63,063 nt of DNA from Burkholderia pseudomultivorans (GTDB taxonomy: Bacteria > Pseudomonadota > Gammaproteobacteria > Burkholderiales > Burkholderiaceae): the NCBI RefSeq assembly GCF_902499075.1, contig NZ_CABVPP010000044.1:1-63063 (forward strand), read 5' to 3'. A model generated the notes under the pieces. It ran no database searches, had not been told where the DNA came from, and saw only the letters and a program-made list of their open reading frames with translations. A program made the translations under genes and the position numbers. How positions within the stretch are numbered: the first letter of the stretch is position 1; the number at the start of each line of letters is the position of its first letter. Shown here one piece after another: positions 45,290-53,906 of the stretch.

Positions 45290-47059
45290 TCAGCGCTCGC
45301 CGGTCATCCGCCGGTACGCATCGAGCAGCGACGTCTTGTAGACGACGCCGGCGAGCGTCGGCTCCGCCTCGCTCTCGATCACCGGCAGCCGTTCGCCCTG
45401 GAACGCCATGAAGCGCTCGAGCGCAGTCGCGAGCGGCATGTCCGGCGTGAGCAGCGGAAACGGCGTGTGCGCGTAGTGCGCGGCCGTCTTGTCGGTCGTG
45501 TCGCGCTTGTCGAGCAGGTCGGACGTGATGTCCTTCAGCGCGACCGCGCCGCGGAAGCGGCCCGCGTCGTCGGTCACGTACAGATACTTCACCGGATATT
45601 CGAGAAACACGCGCGTCATGTCGGCGACGCTCGCGGTGAGCGGCACGACCGTCTGCGCGGGCTGGATCAGCTCGCGCATCTGCGTGGTGCGTAGCCGCAG
45701 CCGTTCCGCCGCGTCTTGGTGATGGCGCAGCGTGATCTCGTACATCGAGGTCGTGCCGGTCGCACGCGCGACGAAGTACGCGAATACGCACGACACCAGC
45801 AGCGGCAGCACGACCTGGTAGCTCAGCGTCATCTCGAAGATCATCAGGATCGCCATCAGCGGCGCCTGCGTCGCGCCCGCCATGAACGCGCCCATCCCGA
45901 CGATCGCATAGGCGAAGTACGCGGACGTGTGCCCCGGCCACAGCGCATTCATCGCGAGCCCGAACAGCGAGCCGAACACGGCACCGACGAACAGCGTCGG
46001 CGTGAACACGCCGCCGATCGCGCCCGAGCCGGCGGTTGCGGCGGTCGCGATCACCTTGAACGCCAGCACCGCGACAAGCGCCTGCCAGGTCCACGGCGAA
46101 TGCAGGATGTTGTTCACGACGCTGTAGCCATTGCCCCACACGTCCGGAATCCACACCGAGATCACGCCGACGACGAGGCCGCCGAGCGCGAGCCGCACCG
46201 GCAGCGGCACCGGCAGCCGCCGGAACTGGTTCTTCGACGCGTCGAGCAGGTGCAGGAACTGCGGCGCGAGCACGCCGCACAGCGCGCCGAGCACGACGAA
46301 CAGCAGCACCTCGGGGCCGGTGACGGCCGGGAACACCGGCATTTCGTACGGCGGCCGGTAGCCGGCGAACTCGCGCATCACGATGTTCGCGACGACCGAC
46401 GCGACGACCATCGGCCCGAAGCTTTCCATCGCGATGGTGCCGAGCACGATTTCGGAGACGAAGAACGCGCCGGCGATCGGCGCGTTGTACGCGGACGTGA
46501 TGCCGGCCGCGGCCCCGCACGCGACAAGCAGGCGCAGCCGCGGCGGGTCGAAGTGCGCGAAGCGGCCGACCAGCGACGACGCGAGCGCGGCGAGCTGCAC
46601 CATCGGGCCTTCGCGGCCGATCGAGCCGCCGCTGCCGATCGTCAGCAGCGACGACACGCTGCGCCACAGGCTCTGGCGCACGGGCACGATGCCGTTGCCG
46701 AGCGCGACGGCTTCCATGTAGTCGGTCTTGCCGGACGATTTGTCGCCGCGCGTCGCGAGCAGCAGCACGCAGCCGGCGAGCAAGCCGCCGGCGGCCGGCA
46801 GCCAGAAGCGCACGTACCACGGCAGGCTTTTCGCCATCTGCACGAAGCTGCCGCTGCGCCCGGAGATCAGGTGTTGCATCAGGTCGATGCCTTCGCGAAA
46901 CGCCATGGTCGCGAAAGCGCCGCCGACGCCGACGATCGCCGACCAGATCAGCATCGTATGGGCGTCCGACAGGCGGAGCAGCGTTCGGGCGCGGGTGCGC
47001 AGCTTCAGCAGGAACGAGAGCACGGCTGCAAGGGGGCGATGGAAAACGACGCGAAGCAT
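45290..47059 (-). CDS. ClC-family chloride channel/transporter with CBS domains
   Basis: A 589-residue ClC protein with about 10-12 helices (about 30-440) and two C-terminal CBS domains (about 460-589). Conserved anion-path motifs are present: GSGGSIGREGP with the gating Glu, and GGVFTPTLF. The residue aligned with the proton-transfer Glu203 of E. coli ClC (second Glu of FIIEEM) appears to be Ile204 here (FFVSEIV), as in channel-type members. Start at 47059 is chosen because the upstream extension has no family match. Confidence 0.9.
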   Translation of the reverse strand: MLRVVFHRPLAAVLSFLLKLRTRARTLLRLSDAHTMLIWSAIVGVGGAFATMAFREGIDLMQHLISGRSGSFVQMAKSLPWYVRFWLPAAGGLLAGCVLLLATRGDKSSGKTDYMEAVALGNGIVPVRQSLWRSVSSLLTIGSGGSIGREGPMVQLAALASSLVGRFAHFDPPRLRLLVACGAAAGITSAYNAPIAGAFFVSEIVLGTIAMESFGPMVVASVVANIVMREFAGYRPPYEMPVFPAVTGPEVLLFVVLGALCGVLAPQFLHLLDASKNQFRRLPVPLPVRLALGGLVVGVISVWIPDVWGNGYSVVNNILHSPWTWQALVAVLAFKVIATAATAGSGAIGGVFTPTLFVGAVFGSLFGLAMNALWPGHTSAYFAYAIVGMGAFMAGATQAPLMAILMIFEMTLSYQVVLPLLVSCVFAYFVARATGTTSMYEITLRHHQDAAERLRLRTTQMRELIQPAQTVVPLTASVADMTRVFLEYPVKYLYVTDDAGRFRGAVALKDITSDLLDKRDTTDKTAAHYAHTPFPLLTPDMPLATALERFMAFQGERLPVIESEAEPTLAGVVYKTSLLDAYRRMTGER

Positions 47060-47126
47060 AGCACTGCGCCGCGCCCGCGGGAGATCCCCGTCGGGCGCGG
47101 CGTTCGAGGCGGCGCGGACGTGCGGC

Positions 47127-48194
47127 TCAGCCAAGCCAGTGCTGCACGGCCCAGGTGATCGCGTAGCCGCCGGCGATCAGCCAGACGTACAGGATCAGCC
47201 CGGTCATCAGCGCGCGCGGGCCGGCGGCGCGGATCTGCGCGACGCGCGTCTCGATGCCGAGCGCAGTCATCGCCATCGTCAGCGCGAACGTGTCGAGTAC
47301 GTTCAGCGTGTGCGTGACGTCGGCCGGCAACACGTTCAGCGAGTTGACGATCACGAACGCCAGGAAGCCGAGCGCGAACCAGGGCACCGCGACCTTGCGC
47401 TTGCCTTGCGCGCCGCCGGCCGCCGTTTGCGCGGAGCGGGCGAGCCACCAGCCGAGCACGAGCAGCACCGGCACGAGCAGCATCACGCGCGTCATCTTGA
47501 CGATCGTCGCGATATGCGCGACTTGCGGGCTGATGTCGCTCGCCGCGCCGACCACCTGCGCGACCTCGTGGATCGTGCCGCCGAAGAACAGCCCGAGGCC
47601 GGCCGGATCGAGGTTCAGCAGCCCGGCGTGATACGCGATCGGGTACAGGAACATCGACAGCGTGCCGAACAGCACGACGCTGCCGACCGCCATCGCGCTC
47701 TGGTGCGGCTTCGACTGCAGCGTCGACTCGAACGCGAGCACGGCGGCCGCGCCGCAGATCGCGCTGCCGGCCGCAGTCAGCAGCGCGGCGTCGCGGTCGA
47801 GCTTCATCAGCTTCATGCCGGCCCAGGTGCCGATCGCGAGCGTGCTGACCACGACCAGCACCGACACGGTCAGGCCCGGCAGGCCGACCTGCGCGATCTC
47901 CTGCAGGCTCACGCGCAGCCCGAAGAACGCAACCGCGATGCGCAGCAGCTTGCGCGCGGAGAAATTGACGCCGGCCGCCCAGCTCGCCGGCATGCCGTCG
48001 CGCAGCGCGTTGCCGTACAGCGCGCCCGCGACGATCCCGACGATCAGCGGCGACAGGCCGAGCCCCGCGATCGCGGGCAGCTGCGACAGGCTCGTGACGG
48101 CCGCCGCGAACAGCGCGACGAACAGCACGCCGTTCAACTGGCCGCGCATCGACGGCGCGGCGTGGCTGAGAGGGGGAGTCGGAGCAGTGGACAT
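47127..48194 (-). CDS. YeiH/YadS-type putative sulfate exporter family membrane protein
   Basis: A 355-residue membrane protein of about ten helices in the UPF0324/YeiH family (motifs GxxFGALYGNALR-like AGALYGNALRDG and FGGTIHEVAQVVGA). Divergent from a LysR regulator at 48306, the usual YeiE/YeiH arrangement. Substrate is not proven for the family. Confidence 0.88.
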   Translation of the reverse strand: MSTAPTPPLSHAAPSMRGQLNGVLFVALFAAAVTSLSQLPAIAGLGLSPLIVGIVAGALYGNALRDGMPASWAAGVNFSARKLLRIAVAFFGLRVSLQEIAQVGLPGLTVSVLVVVSTLAIGTWAGMKLMKLDRDAALLTAAGSAICGAAAVLAFESTLQSKPHQSAMAVGSVVLFGTLSMFLYPIAYHAGLLNLDPAGLGLFFGGTIHEVAQVVGAASDISPQVAHIATIVKMTRVMLLVPVLLVLGWWLARSAQTAAGGAQGKRKVAVPWFALGFLAFVIVNSLNVLPADVTHTLNVLDTFALTMAMTALGIETRVAQIRAAGPRALMTGLILYVWLIAGGYAITWAVQHWLG

Positions 48195-48242
48195 GGAAGC
48201 ACCGTGAGGAGCGTGTTGCGATGCTGTAATCCTAATTTCGTT

Positions 48243-48252
48243 ATATCGATAT
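48243..48252. promoter_or_regulatory. Palindrome in the divergent YeiH/LysR promoter
   Basis: ATATCGATAT is a perfect 10-bp palindrome in an otherwise AT-rich 111-bp gap; a possible LysR half-site region or promoter element. Confidence 0.35.
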
Positions 48253-48305
48253 GAAAAATTGTGATTTGTGACGTAAACTATCCGGAAAGCCGATAATTTA
48301 TCCCC

Positions 48306-49199
48306 ATGACCCCGGATCAACTGATAACGTTCGCCGCCGTCGCCGAGCACCTGAACATCAGCCATGCCGCCGTCGCGCTGCACCTGTCGCAGCCGGCCGT
48401 GTCCGGCCAGCTGCGGCTGCTGCAGGACGAATTCGGCGAGCCGCTGTACCAGCGCGACGGCCGCGGCATTCGGCTGACGCCGGTCGGCGAGCAGCTCGCG
48501 CAGTATGCGAAGGCGCAACGCGACACGTTCGCGCAGGCGCGCGCGTTTCGCGACGCGGTGCGCGGCCTCGAGGCCGGCACGCTGCGGATCGGCGCGAGCA
48601 CGACGCCGGCGAGCTACCTGCTGCCGTACCTGATCGCCGCGTTCCAGCCGCGCGCGCCGCGCGTGACGATCCAGACGATGAGCGGCAACACGGCCGACGT
48701 GGTCGCCGCGCTGCCGTCGCTCGACATCGCGATGATCGAAGGGCCGCCCGGCGAGGCGCTGCCGCCCGGCACCGCGGTGCATGCGTGGCGCGAGGACGAG
48801 ATCGTCGCGATCGTGCCGGCCGCGCATCCGCTCGCGGCGCCCGAGCATGCTTCGGGCGTCACGCTCGCGGCGCTCGCCGCGCATCCGCTGGTGCTGCGCG
48901 AGGAGGGCTCGGCCGTGCGGCAGCTTGTCGAGCGGGCGTTCGCGCAGCAGAGTGCGCCGATGCGCGTCGCATTCGAGATCGCCGGCGTCGAGGCCGTGAA
49001 GGAGGCCGTGCGCGCCGGCATGGGCGTCGGGTTCGTGTCCGCGATGTCGCTGCGCCACGACGATGCGGCGCTCGTCGCGCGCTCGCTCGCGCCGGCGCCG
49101 CTCACGCGCCATTTCTCGATCCTGGTGCCGCACGGCGGCGCGCCGTCGCGGGTCGCCGCGCAGTTCCTCGAAATGAGCGTTGCGCAGGCTGCCGGGTAG
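48306..49199 (+). CDS. LysR-family regulator, YeiE/CbbR-like
   Basis: A 297-residue LysR regulator with helix-turn-helix at about 17-40 (NISHAAVALHLSQPAVSGQLRLLQ) and an effector domain at about 90-290. Divergent from the YeiH-type gene, its probable target. Confidence 0.9.
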   Translation: MTPDQLITFAAVAEHLNISHAAVALHLSQPAVSGQLRLLQDEFGEPLYQRDGRGIRLTPVGEQLAQYAKAQRDTFAQARAFRDAVRGLEAGTLRIGASTTPASYLLPYLIAAFQPRAPRVTIQTMSGNTADVVAALPSLDIAMIEGPPGEALPPGTAVHAWREDEIVAIVPAAHPLAAPEHASGVTLAALAAHPLVLREEGSAVRQLVERAFAQQSAPMRVAFEIAGVEAVKEAVRAGMGVGFVSAMSLRHDDAALVARSLAPAPLTRHFSILVPHGGAPSRVAAQFLEMSVAQAAG

Positions 49200-49335
49200 G
49201 GGGCTGCCGCACGGCCCGGGCACGCGCGATGCGGCACGTTGACGGCGCATCGCGCGGCCGGGCTCCATTCCGCAGATCCTAGGGATTTCCTCTATGGCGC
49301 GTGCCTGACGCGAAGCGCACCATCCGTCTCAAGCA

Positions 49336-49353
49336 AATGGAACCGGTTCCATT
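49336..49353. promoter_or_regulatory. PtxS operator of the kgu operon
   Basis: AATGGAACCGGTTCCATT is a perfect 18-bp palindrome with the central CG of LacI-family sites, ending 19 bases before the kguE start. It closely resembles the PtxS site of Pseudomonas (TGAAACCGGTTTCA). Confidence 0.88.
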
Positions 49354-49372
49354 CCGGAAGTAAAAGGGCAAC

Positions 49373-50137
49373 ATGACAGACATCGTGATCGTGGCGAGCG
49401 CATTCGGGATGGACCGCGTGCGCCAGGCGGGCCACAGTGCATTCGTCGCGGACGTCGCGGCCGCCGGTGCGGCGGGCTTCGAGATCCGGCGCGAGCTGTT
49501 CGCGTCGGACGCCGACGCAGCGCCCGAGGCGCTGGCCGCGCTCGGCGCGCAACTGGCCGGCCATGGGTTGTGGTCGGTCTATTCGACGCCGGCCTCGCTG
49601 TACACGGAGTCGGGCGCGCTCGACGCCGACGCGCTGCGCGACACGCTCGTCGAAGCCGATGCGCTCGGCGCGCGCTTCGTGAAGTTCCAGCTCGGCGGGT
49701 TTGCCGGCGACGCGCATGCGGCCGACATCGCCGCGTTATCGCGCGGTGCGCGTGCGCGCGTGGTGGTCGAGAACGGCCAGTTGCCGGTCGGCGGCGCGTT
49801 CGCGCAGTTCCGCGGCCTGTTCGACGCGCTGGCCGCGTCCGGCACGGCCGATGCGCTCGGCATGACGTTCGACATCGGCAACTGGCAGTGGCCGGGCGAA
49901 GCGCCGCTCGAATGCGCACAGGCGCTCGCGCCGCATGTGGAATACATTCATTGCAAGGCCGTCGAAGGCGAGGGCGCGCGCCGCTTCGCGGTGGCGCCGG
50001 CGCCGCACGATCCGCTCGTGACCGGCGTGCTCGCGGCGCTGCCGCGGCAGGTGCCGCGCGGCATCGAGTTCCCGTTCGATGCGGCCGACCTGGCGGGCGA
50101 TGCGCGCCGGCGCGTCGCATGGCTCGCGAGCGCGTGA
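49373..50137 (+). CDS. kguE: KguE: sugar phosphate isomerase/epimerase family protein
   Basis: A 254-residue TIM-barrel protein of the xylose-isomerase-like (AP endonuclease 2) family, first gene of the 2-ketogluconate operon. Metal-binding acid/His residues are placed as in the family (VVVENGQ near 129, DIGNW near 164, EYIHCK near 189). Its exact role in 2-ketogluconate use is not settled. Start at 49373; the PtxS operator is 19 bases upstream. Confidence 0.87.
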   Translation: MTDIVIVASAFGMDRVRQAGHSAFVADVAAAGAAGFEIRRELFASDADAAPEALAALGAQLAGHGLWSVYSTPASLYTESGALDADALRDTLVEADALGARFVKFQLGGFAGDAHAADIAALSRGARARVVVENGQLPVGGAFAQFRGLFDALAASGTADALGMTFDIGNWQWPGEAPLECAQALAPHVEYIHCKAVEGEGARRFAVAPAPHDPLVTGVLAALPRQVPRGIEFPFDAADLAGDARRRVAWLASA

Positions 50138-50164
50138 CGCAGGACAGATACGGAGGATTCAACG

Positions 50165-51157
50165 ATGCAAGCAGCACTCGATGTCGTCACCTACGGCGAA
50201 GCGATGGCGATGTTCGTCGCGACGGAGCCCGGTCATCTGGCGCACGCCGCGCAATTCACGAAGCGGATCGCCGGCGCCGACCTGAACGTCGCGATCGGCC
50301 TGTCCCGGCTCGGTTTCAAGGTCGGCTGGATGAGCCGCGTCGGTCGCGATTCGTTCGGCGGCTACGTGTTCGACACGCTCGCGCGTGAAGGTATCGACGC
50401 GTCGTGCGTGACCGTCGATCCGCGCTATCCGACCGGTTTCCAGCTGAAGTCGCGCAACGACGACGGCAGCGATCCGACCGTCGAATATTTCCGCAAGGGC
50501 TCGGCCGCAAGCCATCTGTCGTGCGACGACTATGTGGCCGACTACGTGCTCGGCGCGCGCCATCTGCACCTGACCGGCGTCGCGCCGGCGATCTCGGCGA
50601 CGTCCTGCGAACTCGCATTCAAGCTGGCGCGCGAGATGCGCGCGGCCGGCAAGTCGATTTCGTTCGACCCGAACCTGCGCCCGACGCTGTGGCCGTCGGC
50701 CGAGGTCATGGCGAACACGCTGAACGCGCTGGCGGCGCTCGCCGACTGGGTGCTGCCCGGGCTGGCCGAAGGGCGGCAGCTCACCGGCCGCGAATCACCG
50801 GCCGACATCGCGGGCTTCTACCTTGCGCAGGGCGCGCGCGGCGTCGTGATCAAGCTCGGCGCCGAAGGCGCGTACTACCGGACGGCCGACGGCCGCGAGG
50901 GCACGGTCGCGGGCGAGCGGGTCGACAATGTCGTCGACACGGTCGGCGCCGGCGACGGTTTCGCGGTCGGCGTGGTCAGCGCGCTGCTGGAAGGCCGCGC
51001 GGTCGAACAGGCCGTCGCGCGCGGCAACCTGATCGGCGCGCTCGCGATCCAGGTGATCGGCGATTCGGAAGGGCTGCCGACCCGTGCGGCGCTCGACCGG
51101 CTCGAAAGCGCCGGCCAGCGTGCCGAGCGCATCGAGGAAACCGCCGCCGCACACTGA
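50165..51157 (+). CDS. kguK: 2-Ketogluconate kinase (PfkB family)
   Basis: A 330-residue PfkB kinase that phosphorylates 2-ketogluconate to 2-keto-6-phosphogluconate. It has the GADLNVAIGLSRLG sugar-binding motif and the DTVGAGDGF catalytic signature (near 260). Starts 28 bases after kguE, GGAGG 7 bases before the ATG. Related in family to the kinase at 8186. Confidence 0.88.
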   Translation: MQAALDVVTYGEAMAMFVATEPGHLAHAAQFTKRIAGADLNVAIGLSRLGFKVGWMSRVGRDSFGGYVFDTLAREGIDASCVTVDPRYPTGFQLKSRNDDGSDPTVEYFRKGSAASHLSCDDYVADYVLGARHLHLTGVAPAISATSCELAFKLAREMRAAGKSISFDPNLRPTLWPSAEVMANTLNALAALADWVLPGLAEGRQLTGRESPADIAGFYLAQGARGVVIKLGAEGAYYRTADGREGTVAGERVDNVVDTVGAGDGFAVGVVSALLEGRAVEQAVARGNLIGALAIQVIGDSEGLPTRAALDRLESAGQRAERIEETAAAH

Positions 51158-51288
51158 ACGGCCGGCATTGCAAGACCCGCGGTTCCGGTTTTCGTGCGCG
51201 GGCAACAGGCGACACGGAACGCATGAAGCAATCACACCCGGTCGACGCAGCTGAAGCATCCGCTCCGATCGACAAAGGAGACACTCTG

Positions 51289-52569
51289 ATGGCAAGCAAT
51301 CTCGCACCCCGCCGCTGGTGGACGATCATGCCGATCGTCTTCATCACGTACAGCCTCGCCTATCTCGATCGCGCGAACTACGGGTTCGCGTCGGCGGCGG
51401 GCATCAACCAGGACCTCGGGATCGGCAAGGGCCTGTCGTCGCTGATCGGCGCGCTGTTCTTCCTCGGCTACTTCTTCTTCCAGATTCCCGGCGCGATCTA
51501 CGCGGAGCGCCGCAGCGTGAAGAAGCTCGTGTTCGTCAGCCTCGTGCTGTGGGGCGGCTGCGCGGCGCTCACGGGCATCGTCAGCAATATCCCGTCGCTG
51601 ATGGCGATCCGCTTCGTGCTCGGCGTGGTCGAGGCGGCCGTGATGCCGGCGATGCTGATCTACATCAGCAACTGGTTTACGAAGAGCGAGCGTTCGCGCG
51701 CCAACACGTTCCTGATCCTCGGCAACCCGGTCACCGTGCTGTGGATGTCGGTCGTGTCCGGCTATCTGGTGCACGAATTCGGCTGGCGCCACATGTTTAT
51801 CGCGGAAGGCGTGCCGGCGATCCTCTGGGCCGTGTGCTGGTGGTTCCTCGTGCAGGACAAGCCCGCGCAGTCGCCGTGGCTGAGCGCGCAGGAAAAGCGC
51901 GACCTGGAAACCACGCTTGCCGCCGAGCAGGCGGCGATCAAGCCGGTGCGCAACTATGGCGAGGCGTTCCGCTCGCCGGCCGTGATCAAGCTGTGCGCGC
52001 AGTATTTCTGCTGGAGCATCGGCGTGTACGGCTTCGTGCTGTGGCTGCCGTCGATCGTCAAGAACGGTTCCGCGCTCGGGATGGTCGCGACCGGCTGGCT
52101 GTCCGCGCTGCCGTATCTCGCGGCGACGATCGCGATGCTCGCCGCGTCGTGGGCGTCGGACAAGGTCGGCTCGCGCCGCGGCTTCGTGTGGCCGTTCCTG
52201 CTGATCGGCGCGGCCGCGTTCGCGGCGTCGTTCGCGCTCGGCTCGTCGCATTTCTGGATCTCGTACGCGCTGCTGGTCGTCGCGGGCGCCGCGATGTATG
52301 CGCCGTACGGCCCGTTCTTCGCGATCGTGCCGGAATTGCTGCCGAAGAATGTCGCGGGCGGCGCGATGGCGCTGATCAACAGCATGGGTGCACTCGGTTC
52401 GTTCGTCGGCTCGTATTTCGTCGGCTACCTGAACGGCGCGACCGGGTCGCCCGTCGCGTCGTATGCGTTCATGAGCGCCGCGCTGGTCGCCGCGGTGATC
52501 CTCACGCTGTCCGTCAAACCCCAGGCGCGCGATGCGCATTCGCTCGCCGCGCCGCTGCAAGGAAAATGA
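51289..52569 (+). CDS. kguT: MFS transporter for 2-ketogluconate
   Basis: A 426-residue major facilitator with 12 predicted helices, of the sugar-acid (anion:cation symporter) type (YLDRANYGFASA near helix 1). Imports 2-ketogluconate. Start at 51289, with AAAGGAG 8 bases upstream; an in-frame ATG 22 codons earlier (51223) lacks a site. Gap of 131 bases after kguK. Confidence 0.88.
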   Translation: MASNLAPRRWWTIMPIVFITYSLAYLDRANYGFASAAGINQDLGIGKGLSSLIGALFFLGYFFFQIPGAIYAERRSVKKLVFVSLVLWGGCAALTGIVSNIPSLMAIRFVLGVVEAAVMPAMLIYISNWFTKSERSRANTFLILGNPVTVLWMSVVSGYLVHEFGWRHMFIAEGVPAILWAVCWWFLVQDKPAQSPWLSAQEKRDLETTLAAEQAAIKPVRNYGEAFRSPAVIKLCAQYFCWSIGVYGFVLWLPSIVKNGSALGMVATGWLSALPYLAATIAMLAASWASDKVGSRRGFVWPFLLIGAAAFAASFALGSSHFWISYALLVVAGAAMYAPYGPFFAIVPELLPKNVAGGAMALINSMGALGSFVGSYFVGYLNGATGSPVASYAFMSAALVAAVILTLSVKPQARDAHSLAAPLQGK

Positions 52570-52573
52570 AACG

Positions 52574-53539
52574 ATGAAGCCCCGTATCGTCGCGTACAAG
52601 CCGCTGCCCGATGACGTTCTCGCGTATCTGCGCGAGCATGCGGACGTCGTGCCGGCCGACGGCGCCGACGCGCTCGCCGATGCGCTCGGCAACGTCGACG
52701 GCGCGATCGGCGCGAGCCTGAAGATCACGCCGCAGATGCTCGACCGCGCGCCGCGGCTGAAGGCGTGGTCGACGATTTCGGTCGGCTACGACAACTTCGA
52801 CGTCGCGGACCTCACGCGGCGCGGCATCGTGCTCGCGCATACGCCGGACGTGCTGACCGAATCGACCGCCGATACCGTGTTCTCGCTGATCCTCGCGTCC
52901 GCGCGGCGCGTGGTCGAACTGGCCGAGTGGGTCAAGGCCGGCCACTGGCATCGCAGCATCGGCCCCGACCTGTACGGCACCGACGTGCAGGGCAAGACGC
53001 TCGGCATCGTCGGGCTCGGGCGGATCGGCGGCGCGGTCGCGCGCCGCGCGGCGCTCGGCTTCAGGATGCGGGTGCTGTACACGAACCGCTCGGCGCATGC
53101 CGAAGCCGAGACGCAGTACGGCGCCCGGCGCGTGACGCTCGACGAGTTGCTCGCGCAGTCGGATTTCGTGTGCCTGCAGGTGCCGCTGTCGCCCGATACG
53201 CGTCACCTGATCGGTGCGCCCGAATTCGCGAAGATGAAGCGCGGCGCGATCCTGATCAACGCGTCGCGCGGGCCCGTCGTCGACGAGGCCGCGCTGATCG
53301 ACGCGCTGCGCGCGGGCACGATCCGCGGCGCGGGGCTCGACGTGTTCGAGAAGGAGCCGCTGTCGGCCGATTCGCCGCTGCTGCGGATGAGCAACGTCGT
53401 CGCGCTGCCGCATATCGGCTCGGCGACGCACGAGACGCGCCACGCAATGGCGCGCTGCGCGGCGGAAAACCTGGTCGGCGCGCTGGCCGGCACGCTGCGC
53501 ACCAATCTCGTCAATCCCGACGTGCTCGCACGGCGCTGA
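52574..53539 (+). CDS. kguD: 2-Keto-6-phosphogluconate reductase (D-2-hydroxyacid dehydrogenase family)
   Basis: A 321-residue NAD(P)-dependent 2-hydroxyacid dehydrogenase. Rossmann motif GLGRIGGAVARR (near 153); catalytic Arg in NASRGP, Glu in DVFEKEP and His in LPHIGSAT. Reduces 2-keto-6-phosphogluconate to 6-phosphogluconate, the exit to central metabolism. Starts 4 bases after kguT; AAGGA overlaps the kguT end. Confidence 0.9.
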   Translation: MKPRIVAYKPLPDDVLAYLREHADVVPADGADALADALGNVDGAIGASLKITPQMLDRAPRLKAWSTISVGYDNFDVADLTRRGIVLAHTPDVLTESTADTVFSLILASARRVVELAEWVKAGHWHRSIGPDLYGTDVQGKTLGIVGLGRIGGAVARRAALGFRMRVLYTNRSAHAEAETQYGARRVTLDELLAQSDFVCLQVPLSPDTRHLIGAPEFAKMKRGAILINASRGPVVDEAALIDALRAGTIRGAGLDVFEKEPLSADSPLLRMSNVVALPHIGSATHETRHAMARCAAENLVGALAGTLRTNLVNPDVLARR

Positions 53540-53828
53540 CGCGTGGTGCGCGGGCGCGCGCCGTGCGGGGAGGCCGGCGCCGCTAGAGTCGATGGTCTTG
53601 GTGCCGGAGGGCAGGCTGCGTTATGATCGCCCGCTCGTCGCAGCAATGCTCCGGCACGGCTGCCGGCGGCGACCGGCGACCGGCCCGGCGGCGTCAGGCC
53701 GCGGGGCGGTCGGGCGTCCGGGCACGGGACGGAGCGGGCGCGCAAGCGCCGACAGCCTTGCAGGCGGCCGGAGCCATGCGCTGACACGCCGGTTCCGGTC
53801 GAGACCCGATCGACAGAGGAGTCCGCCA
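53540..53828. other. Leader region between kguD and the ptxS upstream gene
   Basis: 289 GC-rich bases. I found no second copy of the PtxS operator, no terminator with a T tract, and no gene with a ribosome-binding site until 53815. Confidence 0.4.
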
Positions 53829-53906
53829 GTGGCTTTCGTATCCAACAACAATGGTCCGTCTGCTCACGAAGCGGCGCGGATCGTACGTCGCGAGGCTCGA
53901 CAGTGA
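53829..53906 (+). CDS. 25-codon upstream gene coupled to ptxS
   Basis: Begins at GTG 53829 with a perfect AGAGGAG 7 bases upstream (53815-53821) and ends at TGA 53904-53906, which overlaps the GTG start of ptxS (53903) as GTGA. The peptide starts M-A-F-V-S-N-N-N and is basic at its end (RIVRREARQ); no family. Most likely a leader whose translation feeds ribosomes to ptxS; whether the peptide itself acts is unknown. Confidence 0.5.
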   Translation: MAFVSNNNGPSAHEAARIVRREARQ

